64,000 nt of DNA, taken from Paralithodes platypus (taxonomy: Eukaryota > Arthropoda > Malacostraca > Decapoda > Lithodidae). A model generated the notes under the pieces. It worked only from the letters and a program-made list of their open reading frames with translations, was not told the origin of the DNA and made no database searches. Position 1 is the first letter of the stretch, and the number at the start of each line of letters is the position of its first letter. Shown here piece by piece: positions 38,018-64,000 of this stretch. A program made the translations under genes and the position numbers. The stretch covers positions 23,670,713-23,734,712 of the forward strand of contig CM064538.1 of NCBI GenBank assembly GCA_032716605.1, read 5' to 3'.

Positions 38018-38797
38018 TTAAGGGGAGATTTCCACTTGAGGGATATGATCTTTTCTGGACCCCTTTCTCCCTCATGCTTAGCCCCATTGCCTTTGAGATT
38101 TTAAGACGTTCGACCCATTAGTTTGGCGATTTTTAGAACCTTCGCCCCATTTCTGTCAATTTTATGACCTTTCGTGCCATTTAGGTGTCGATTTTTTCAT
38201 GGCGAGCGATATTGAACCTGTAATTTAAGAGGAACCGGCCTTTGGCCGGGAAATTTTTCTACCGAAAAATGTACAAATTCATCTTGAAAGGGGGTCTAAG
38301 GGGTGTAATTTTAAGCTTGATGGAGGTCTAGGGAACAAACTAAAAACCTAAAGGGGGTCTAGGGGGTGTAATTTTAAGCTTGATGGAGGTCTAGGGAACA
38401 AACTAAAAACCTAAAGGGGGTCTGGGGGTGTAATTTTAAGCTTGATGGAGGTCTAGGGAACAAACTAAAAACCTAAAGGGGGTCTAGGGGGTGTAATTAT
38501 AAGCTTGATGGAGGTCTAGGGAACAAACTAAAAACCTAAAGGGGGTCTAGGGGGTGTAATTTTAAGCTTGATGGAGGTCTAGGGAACAAACTAAAAACCT
38601 AAAGGGGGTCTAGGGGGTGTAATTTTAAGCTTGATGGAGGTCTAGGGAACAAACTAAAAACCTAAAGGGGGTCTAGGGGGTGTAATTTTAAGCTTGATGG
38701 AGGTCTAGGGAACAAACTAAAAACCTAAAGGGGGTCTAGGGGGTGTAATTTTAAGCTTGATGGAGGTCTAGGGAACATACTAAAAACCTCACCTTAA
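38018..38797 (+). mobile_element. Family A element with an internal 62-bp tandem array
   Basis: TTAAGGGGAGATTTCCACTTG through GGCGAGCGATATTGAACC and CCGGCCTTTGGCCGG, then about eight near-identical 62-63 bp units (38285-38790) made of the element's own 3' segment (GGGGGTCTAGGGGGTGTAA, AAGCTTGATGGAGGTCTAGG, GAACAAACTAAAAACCT), ending ACCTCACCTTAA. 780 bp against the usual 330-370. Confidence 0.93.
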
Positions 38798-38837
38798 CTC
38801 ATCTGATTAGTCAACGGATAATGAAAAGAAACCTGAC

Positions 38838-38942
38838 CCGCAATTCATTCATACTAATTCATTCATACTAATTCATTCATACTAATTCATTCATACTAAT
38901 TCATTCATACTAATTCATTCATACTAATTCATTCATACTAAT
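38838..38942 (+). repeat. Tandem repeat, 14 bp x about 7
   Basis: Unit AATTCATTCATACT repeated without change. Confidence 0.95.
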
Positions 38943-39284
38943 TTGACTTTGATACATAAAATCACTTTATGTGGGCGACTGTACACGGAGCGACATCTGA
39001 GGGCTGGAGCTATGAAGGTCTCCCATTGCGGTAAATTGACCACTTGCGAGTTTCAAGCTATAAGGAAGTTGGAGTCGTAAACATCAATATAGAACATAAA
39101 TGCAATAATGATGTAAGTTTCTGATGGATAGAAAGTATGATTAATTTGCTGGTGTGCATTCATACAATATGTACTAGGACCGTATTTTAGTTGGTAATTG
39201 TATTAAATATCGATGTCTACAGCTCCAACTTCCTTATAGCCTGACACTCCCATTGCGGTAAATTGCGTGCTAACTTCACTAAAA
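38943..39284. other. Intergenic, inverted block only
   Basis: It contains CTCCCATTGCGGTAAATTG at 39019 and again at 39246, and TATAAGGAAGTTGGAG at 39059 facing CTCCAACTTCCTTATAG at 39224, so 39019-39260 is partly fold-back. No gene. Confidence 0.45.
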
Positions 39285-39584
39285 AACAGCGTCACACGAC
39301 CCCTTTTCCCGGCAATTTTCGATGAGCAAGTTGACCTAGCAATTCGTGACAAACGCCTAATGTTCATGGCCACCCTTCACGGGAATTACGGGGTCTATAC
39401 ATAAATATATATAATGAAGGATTACTTTTGCAATATTTTTAGTCTTTCTCGCATTGAATTCAGAAACTAGATTTAAGGTAGATTATGTTAGGTGGCAGCG
39501 TTTTGATATTGTTTGAATTTTGAAGCTGCCTGACTAAAATTGCTCGTAAAAATTGGTGGAAAAGCGCTTGTGTGATACCGCCTT
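39285..39584 (+). mobile_element. Family M MITE, copy 4, with a family O fragment
   Basis: AGCGTCACACGACCCCTTTT at the left and AAAAGCGCTTGTGTGATACC at the right; 39331-39395 is family O (TTGACCTAGCAATTCGTGAC to GGGAATTACGGGGTC). Confidence 0.65.
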
Positions 39585-39915
39585 AAGGGGGGGTGACCTG
39601 CTTTTTTATATTTCTTGGTTGTATCCATTCGGCCCTATTCAGCCTACTGTTTTAAGACATTTATCCCCATCCAGGTGTCAATTTTTTCCTGGCAACCGAT
39701 AGTGAGCCAGTATTTTCTGGAGAAATCCGGCTTTGCCGGAGAAATTTTTCTATCGAAAAATGTACAAATTTAGCCAGCTGTCTAACTCATTATCCAAAAT
39801 ATGATGGCAGGTATAAATCGACACCTGGATGGGGATAAACGTCTTAAAACTGTAGGCTGAATGGGGCCGAATGGATACAACCCGGAGAGAGAAAATAGAA
39901 GGTGACCCGCCTTAA
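39583..39915. mobile_element. Family B fold-back element, TTAA-flanked
   Basis: TTAAGGGGGGGTGACCTGC to GGTGACCCGCCTTAA. One box (GGCAACCGATAGTGAGCC) and both arm ends are clear; the right-hand box is deleted. Confidence 0.88.
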
Positions 39916-41044
39916 AACGCTGAGAACTATAAAACCGATGCCCTCTGCTGCTTCGGGAAAAATAGGTTAGTCTGTCCAAAAGGATGGGTATGAATAGGGA
40001 AATTAGAGTGTCCGTAATCATGGGTGTATTGGTGGTAATAAACCCATCATATACATATACCCAATGATCTTATATATTGGTGGTAATAAACCCATCTTAT
40101 ACCAGGATAGAAAGGTAAATCACCATCAATATACCCAATGATCATATATACCTTTTTCCTACCCTATTCATGCCCAAGATTAAATACAGTTTCGACCATC
40201 TGGCTCTATCTTAGTTAGGCCAAGAAATGTCAAAAAATAGGCTCCATGCTCATAGAAAAAGGGATGGACACTGTAAACAAAAATCATCTGTTTTACTCAC
40301 AGAACGGGGGCAGCAATATCGCCAATCCCATAATACCCTAGCACACCTAACCATCATTAGTCTGAACCACTCACTTTCACTCTTATATATCTCAACTCCA
40401 TCCTTCCATCTCATTCTCGGTCTGCCCCTCCCTCTTTACCCTTCCACCTCACTCTGTGACCCCTCTCAAAACCCGGTATAATTGTCAAGGGGTTAAGTGG
40501 TCAAGGGGTTAAGTGGTTAAGTGTACAGCTATTTTTGTAAACATTGCCCACCCCTGCCACAGCAGCACAGCCCTATATAAGGACAACAAGCACATCCCAA
40601 TAATGGCACTTGGTTGATGGAGGTTCAGATCTTCACATCCATTTGCAAGGCTAGGTAGGGCTGGGATACTCTAGGGCGCCGTAACTTAAGGCGGGGTGAG
40701 AGAATAATATACCAATTAACTCTCATAGGTGCCATAACTTAACCCGGCGGCTGCGATGCTTCTCTCAGATGATGAGAGTTCAAACATGTACAAAAACCGC
40801 ATGCGTTGGCTCAGGTGTCTACAATTCAGTCCAGCAATAGGCCTACATGGTACCTCTTGCCACCTTTCCAGAGATGATCCGCGCGCCCCCACAGAGTCAG
40901 TACATAAGCAATCCCCCCTCTCTCCCTCTGTTATCCAATCACAATAAAAACATGTGTGACTGTCAGGGCTATAGGGGTGAAAATCCAATGACATTTAGTG
41001 CCCCCCAATACTCCTAAATGTTTCGTCCTCCTCAGGAATAGAAC
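39916..41044. other. Intergenic, scattered repeats
   Basis: A 60-bp near-duplication (TATTGGTGGTAATAAACCCATC at 40029 and 40076) is present. 40371-40440 resembles the polypyrimidine block of the 144-bp duplication in Kelch intron 9 (ACTCCATCCTTCCATCTCA, CGGTCTGCCCCTCCCT). The rest is unassigned. Confidence 0.4.
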
Positions 41045-41125
41045 CGTTGCCTAAATGTCTCCTCCTGCCCGGATATCGAATCCTGATCCTTCCACTTCTG
41101 AGCCGAACGCGCTAACCAAATCGCC
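41045..41125 (-). mobile_element. tRNA-derived SINE head
   Basis: On the - strand GTGGCGATTTGGTTAGCGCG (A box) and GGATCAGGATTCGATATCCG (degenerate B box). Likely a SINE remnant. Confidence 0.5.
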
Positions 41126-41514
41126 ACATGATAAGTCGTCGTAAATATTTATAAGAGTATCCCGACCCATCTCCTCGGCATGTGGAGAACTCGTGACAAT
41201 ACAACAGATTCGTACCGGATGTGCATTTAAACAACTGAGAGTAACAACAGCACCTGGCAATTCCTAAAGGCGGCACACGGGGACAATTTATTCGGACCCG
41301 TTTCTACCCTGCTACCGATTCTGGCTATCACATTTCGCCACATATTTTCTGATTTTGCCTCCACTTACCTGATTTACGTGCCATTGTTATGATTAAGAAG
41401 AACGTTTTTACATTAGCTTTTAAGGGAAGGATGTAGTATCTGCGCGTATGGTCGTCATGTTTATATAGGTCCTGCGCTCGCGCTTATGTTCCCGTCTACT
41501 GTTTTTTTTCTTCT

Positions 41515-41688
41515 GTTATTTGCCCCCTGCTGGCAATATATATGATGATGACAATAAGTCATGGGGGGTGCGGGGGGCAAAGCCCTCCTCAACCTATTAT
41601 TGTATCCCATGGCAGTCAAAATAGACGGGCACATGATCGTGAGCTTGCGAGTATTGTAAACAATGCGGGCGGTACGCCCGAATACTAC
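41515..41688. mobile_element. Family P dispersed repeat, copy 2
   Basis: TTATTTGCCCCCTGCTGGC, then TATCCCATGGCAGTCAAAATAG, then GGGCGGTACGCCCGA; matches 20868-21004. Confidence 0.6.
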
Positions 41689-41766
41689 ACCCTTACCGCT
41701 ATAATTTCTAGATACGTGTTCGATACTAGAGTGAATTAGTTGATCTGTGTGACTGATCTTGCTGTA

Positions 41767-41772
41767 TTTATT
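41767..41772 (-). terminator. Candidate poly(A) signal for the TRPC gene
   Basis: AATAAA on the - strand, 84 nt beyond the TRPC stop codon, at a normal distance for a short 3' UTR. No other evidence. Confidence 0.45.
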
Positions 41773-41855
41773 GGAGAGTCACAAGCCAAAATCGGTTATT
41801 GGATAGTAAAAACACCGGAGAAGTCCCCTCGTGACGCCGAACCCCTGTCTTAACC

Positions 41856-60680
<18,825 letters not shown>

Positions 60681-61216
60681 CTAGAAATAAATAAAAGAAA
60701 AGAGGAGGGTATGGACGAAAGAAAGATCAGGGAAGGGAGGGAAATAGAAGATGGGAAGAGGGTATACAAAATCGAGCTTGGAAGAAAACGGGAAAACAGG
60801 CTTGGAAGGAAGGGCAAGTAAACACTCTTGGAAGAAAACGGGAAGAATAATCGTTCTTGAAAGAAAATGGATGCATTTTGGATTATACAATAAGAGGGGA
60901 AACTATAGTAAATTATCCTTGAGGTAAAACCCAAGCTGAAAGAAGAAAAACAAAGTTATTAGTAAAAGCAAAACAAACGAACATGAGAGGAACAGGTATA
61001 TACTTAAATGGTTATAGGAAAAGGTATATAATTAAATGGTTATAGGAAAAAGGTGTATACTTAAATGGGTATAGGAAAAAGTGTATAATAAAATGGTTAT
61101 CACAAGAGCAAAGGTCCAAGAAGAATTCAAATTATGACATACCGGTATGCAAAACAGGCTGTCCGGAAAACTCAGCCAGTCGACCGTTTCCACCAGTAGC
61201 TCTCAACCGGTGCCAA
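60681..61216. other. TRPC intron, purine-rich tandem sequence
   Basis: 60700-60900 has repeating GGAAGAAAACGGGAA units; 61012-61095 has TTATAGGAAAAAGGTATA units (period about 31). No S5 exon was found. Confidence 0.5.
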
Positions 61217-61431
61217 TTAACCCCTTGAGGATCATGACACGTTTTGACAGTTCATGCTGGCTATTATTCGGCGATTTTATTCAGATTAGGAGAGCTGTGT
61301 GGAAGTCGGAGGGGAAATTGAGATAACCATGACCATTTAAAGGTCCGCAGATCTCTCCTAAATTGCATAAAATCGTCTAATGATAGCCAGAATAAACTGT
61401 CAACATGCGTCCTAATCTTCCAAGGGGTTAA
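61217..61431 (+). mobile_element. Family D fold-back element, GATCATG-end type
   Basis: TTAACCCCTTGAGGATCATG to CTAATCTTCCAAGGGGTTAA, 215 bp, arms fully paired. Confidence 0.88.
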
Positions 61432-61496
61432 ATAAAGTGCAAGCTGGTTGAGTTCTCCAGGACTCCCCCAGTATAGAAGACACAGTAATACGACTG

Positions 61497-61865
61497 TTAA
61501 GGGGGTAGTTCTTGGTTTGTGGTCTATATATTTATTTTTAATTTATTTATTCGTTTCCTCGCTAGACCTCCATCAAGCTTAGAAAAACACCCCCTAGACC
61601 CTCTTTCAAGATAAGTTTGTACATTTTTCGGTAGAAAAATTTCCCGGCCGAAGGCCGGTTCCTTCTAAAATTAGAGGCTGGCTATGGCTCGCCAGTAAAA
61701 AATCGACACCTAAAGGGCACAAAAGGTCTTACTATTGACAACAAACTGAGGCGAAAGGTCTCAAAATCACCAAACTAACGGAACGAATGTCTTAAAACCT
61801 CAAAACCAATATGCTAAACATGAGGGAGAAGGGGGGCCAGAAAAAAGCGAGTACTACCCCCTTAA
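61497..61865 (-). mobile_element. Family A fold-back element, TTAA-flanked
   Basis: TTAAGGGGGTAGTTCTTGG to ACTACCCCCTTAA, 369 bp; CCGGCCGAAGGCCGG, box GGCTGGCTATGGCTCGCC. Confidence 0.9.
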
Positions 61866-61975
61866 GACACACATACACAGTTACACACACATACGTACAC
61901 ACACAGGCTTGCATTAATCCAATCACCACAGAAAAACACAAAAAACAAACAAATCCAATATTCAGTCATCACGTT

Positions 61976-62325
61976 GAGGGGAGATGGGTCGTTTTTCTGG
62001 ATCCCTTTCTCCCTCTTGTTAAGCCCCATTAGTTTTGAGATTTTAAGACGTTCGGCCCATTAGTATGTCAATTTTAACACCTTTCGCCCCATTTCCTTGT
62101 CAATTTTAAGACCTTTCGTGCCATTTACCTGTTGATTTTTTCCTGGCAAGCGATAGGGAGCCTGTAATTTTAAAAGGAACCGGCCTCAGGCCGCGACATT
62201 TTTCTACTGGTCAAAGACCAGTTAAAGTCGCCAAACTAATGGGCCGAACTTCTTATAATCTCAAAAGAAATGGGGCTTAACACGAGGGAGAAAGGGGACC
62301 CGAATAACGCCCCATCTCCCTTTAA
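61976..62325. mobile_element. Family A head-to-head fold-back (two 5' halves)
   Basis: The A 5' half (GAGGGGAGATGGGTCGTTTT to GGCAAGCGATAGGGAGCC and CCGGCCTCAGGCCG, TTTTTCTACTGG) is joined to a second, inverted A 5' half (AAAGTCGCCAAACTAATGGG to CGAGGGAGAAAGGGGACCC and CCCCATCTCCCTTTAA). Confidence 0.85.
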
Positions 62326-62387
62326 TAAATAGTAAGTGCAATAAAGACAACGACAAGAGAGGTGGTGGGAGAAACAATGATCGCTAC

Positions 62388-62965
62388 ATTAAACTGGATG
62401 GCTCAACTCTCGCAAATGTTTGGTGATGGGCTGGTCTATCAGAGTGAGAGTTGAGTGTTCTCTGCCATACCCATAGCTTACTCTGACTGTTCCTTTTACT
62501 TATATATTTTCTAGATCTCAAGTGACGGCGTCTTTTCCGTGGATTGACCTCCCTACTGCCAACCTAGAGGTTGGCAGATTGGGAGCCAAAGCGTCACATT
62601 TTTCCTTTGCCCCTCAACTTTCCCTTCATAATTGCTGAGGGGCACAGGGCCTTGGGTGGGGCTTGGGTTTCCCGGACGTTTCCGCACCCTCCTCAGCTCC
62701 CCGCCTTGGAGTGGCTTTGGTCACCCGGGCTTTATTAGTGGTAAGCAGGGAGGGTTTTGTGAGGGTGCTCGTTTATGGCCTTGGCCTTGCTCGGGACCTT
62801 GGGGCTGTTCGGCCAGACAGCCTAGGGAACAGCAACAACAACAACAACAACAAACTCTCGCAAATGTTATTGGTAGTTGTCAAGCCCGGGCAACTTAATA
62901 TAGCGATTCGTGACAAAACGCCTAATGTTCGTGGCCACCCCTTCTCGGGAATTACGGCGTCTGGC
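62388..62965 (+). mobile_element. Family O SINE interrupted by a family C SINE
   Basis: AACTCTCGCAAATGTT then C then AACTCTCGCAAATGTTATTGG, TCAAGCCCGGGCAACTT, GGGAATTACGGCGTCTGGC and an A-rich tail. Related O at 17731-17908. Confidence 0.75.
62405..62868 (+). mobile_element. Family C SINE with 16-bp target-site duplication
   Basis: AACTCTCGCAAATGTT at 62405-62420 and 62853-62868 flanks 62421-62852. The element begins TGGTGATGGGCTGGTCTATC and ends GGGAACAGCAACAACAAC. The 16-bp duplication confirms ends and orientation. Confidence 0.93.
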
Positions 62966-62994
62966 AAACAAATAAACATAATAACAAATAAAAA

Positions 62995-63145
62995 TATTAT
63001 ATTATTATTATTGCTATTATTACTATTATAATTCTTGTTATTGTTATCAGGATTATTGTTATTGTTATTATTATTATTGTTATTATTATTAATGCTATTA
63101 TATATATGATTATTTTTATTTTGTTATTATTATTATTAATATTTA

Positions 63146-63176
<31 letters not shown>

Positions 63177-63180
63177 GCCT
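62995..63180. repeat. (ATT)n microsatellite
   Basis: Imperfect ATT/GTT run of about 180 bp. Confidence 0.95.
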
Positions 63181-63331
63181 TTACAACGGCCTCCCCATTT
63201 GTTCTGTTAATATCACGTGAATGAGTTGACTAACTTCTGTCTCTCTTTCCACATTTCTTTGATTATTCTTTTTGACTGTTCTTTATGTTTATCTTCTCTT
63301 AATATCGTGCAAAGAGAGAGAGAGCACGATA

Positions 63332-63677
63332 TTAAGGGGGGGTGACCTCCTTTTTTTCTCTCCTTTTCTCTCTTTCTCTGGTTTGTATCCGTTCGTCCCC
63401 ATTCAGCCTTCTGTTTTAAGTCGTTTATCCCCAACCAGGTGTCGATTTATACCTGGCAAGCGATAGCGAGGCACCATATTTTGGATAATGTTTTAGACAG
63501 CAGCTAAATTTGTACATTTTTCTATAGAAAAATGTCTCCGGCGAAGCCGGATTTTCCATAAAATGCGACATACAAATCGACACCTGGATGAGGATAAACG
63601 TCTTAAAACAGTAGGCTGAATGGGACCGAATGGATACAAGCCAGAGAAAGAGAAAAAAAGCAGGTCAACCCCCTTAA
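63332..63677. mobile_element. Family B fold-back element, TTAA-flanked
   Basis: TTAAGGGGGGGTGACCTCC to GGTCAACCCCCTTAA, 346 bp; box GGCAAGCGATAGCGAGGC, stem TTTTTCTATAGAAAAATG, CTCCGGCGAAGCCGG. Shares its right TTAA with a D element. Confidence 0.9.
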
Positions 63678-63886
63678 CCCCTTCACCATCATGATGTAAT
63701 TTTCATCATATTGTGTTTACCATTAGACGATATTCTTCAGTTTTTAATCTACCTCTATGACGCAAATGAGTAAATACGATCTCAATAAACCCTCTGAATA
63801 ACATTGGTCCTTCTGAAACTGCATAAAATCGTCTATAATTAGTGAGAATGAAAGGTAAAAGGACGTCATGGTGGTGAAGGGGTTAA
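63674..63886 (+). mobile_element. Family D fold-back element, CACCATGACG-end type
   Basis: TTAACCCCTTCACCATCATG to TCATGGTGGTGAAGGGGTTAA, 213 bp. Confidence 0.85.
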
Positions 63887-64000
63887 TATCGTGGGTAGAG
63901 AGAGCCATCCAGCTTATGTATAGATCACTAGAACATAAACAAGGGGTCACCAGAAGCCTCACTGCTGGGCTCGGGACGTTTGTGGCAGAATCCTGGGTCA
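63887..64000. other. Window end, unassigned
   Basis: About 115 bp without recognised exon; a short open frame on the - strand has no TRPC-like motif. Confidence 0.35.

Noticed and set aside
60681..60934. N-terminal extension of the TRPC pore exon frame upstream of 60680
   Set aside because: The extra residues come from purine-rich intron tandem repeats; an acceptor TCTAG and a phase match place the exon start at 60680.

Overview
The window is animal nuclear DNA, most likely from an arthropod and plausibly a decapod crustacean. This rests on two spliced genes with GT-AG introns, very dense microsatellites and TTAA-flanked fold-back repeats, a short interstitial (TTAGG)n tract (the arthropod telomere repeat), and protein sequences that look invertebrate. 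The species cannot be named from the sequence. No bacterial, organellar or viral genes were seen.

Two host genes lie tail to tail. On the + strand, 5249-26182 carries a complete coding region of 12 coding exons (783 codons) for a BTB-BACK-Kelch protein that matches IVNS1ABP (NS1-BP, a KLHL-family protein) along its whole length. Introns 1-6 are all phase 0 (BTB-BACK part) and introns 7-11 are all phase 1 (linker and Kelch part). On the - strand, 60680 down to 41856 carries the last seven coding exons (561 codons) of a TRPC-family cation channel: pore helix and S6, TRP box, calmodulin/IP3-receptor-binding and coiled-coil region, then a long Gly/Pro/Gln-rich tail. Its ankyrin repeats and S1-S5 must lie beyond 64000.

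Nearly everything else is repeat. The dominant layer is a group of TTAA-targeted fold-back elements, named here A, B, D and E. A and B share an internal box (GCGAGCGATAGCGAGCC) and a stem-loop, and one element joins an A half to a B half. Other repeats are LINE 3' ends (one with a GRPPLRWRDCV C-terminus, one with a YADD reverse transcriptase motif, one ending GLFGHAA), a SINE (family C) whose 3' end equals a LINE tail, tRNA-headed SINEs, Tigger-like, hAT-like and Harbinger-like non-autonomous DNA elements, a small LTR element of the TRIM type with 284-bp LTRs (57440-58259), a 20-bp satellite (9956-11188), and other tandem arrays.

Layout: 1-5.2 kb, repeats upstream of the Kelch gene; 5.2-26.2 kb, Kelch gene with repeat-packed introns; 26.2-41.8 kb, intergenic graveyard of LINEs, SINEs and fold-back elements; 41.8-60.7 kb, 3' half of the TRPC gene; 60.7-64 kb, further TRPC intron. 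The most unusual observations are (1) repeated duplication of exon-intron junction fragments in both genes, including a 144-bp tandem duplication of the exon 10 acceptor that leaves an open 48-codon in-frame extension, (2) the TTAA fold-back superfamily, with A/B recombination, in-window empty sites and satellite birth inside single copies, and (3) a perfect 79-bp-arm palindrome of a tRNA-like sequence.
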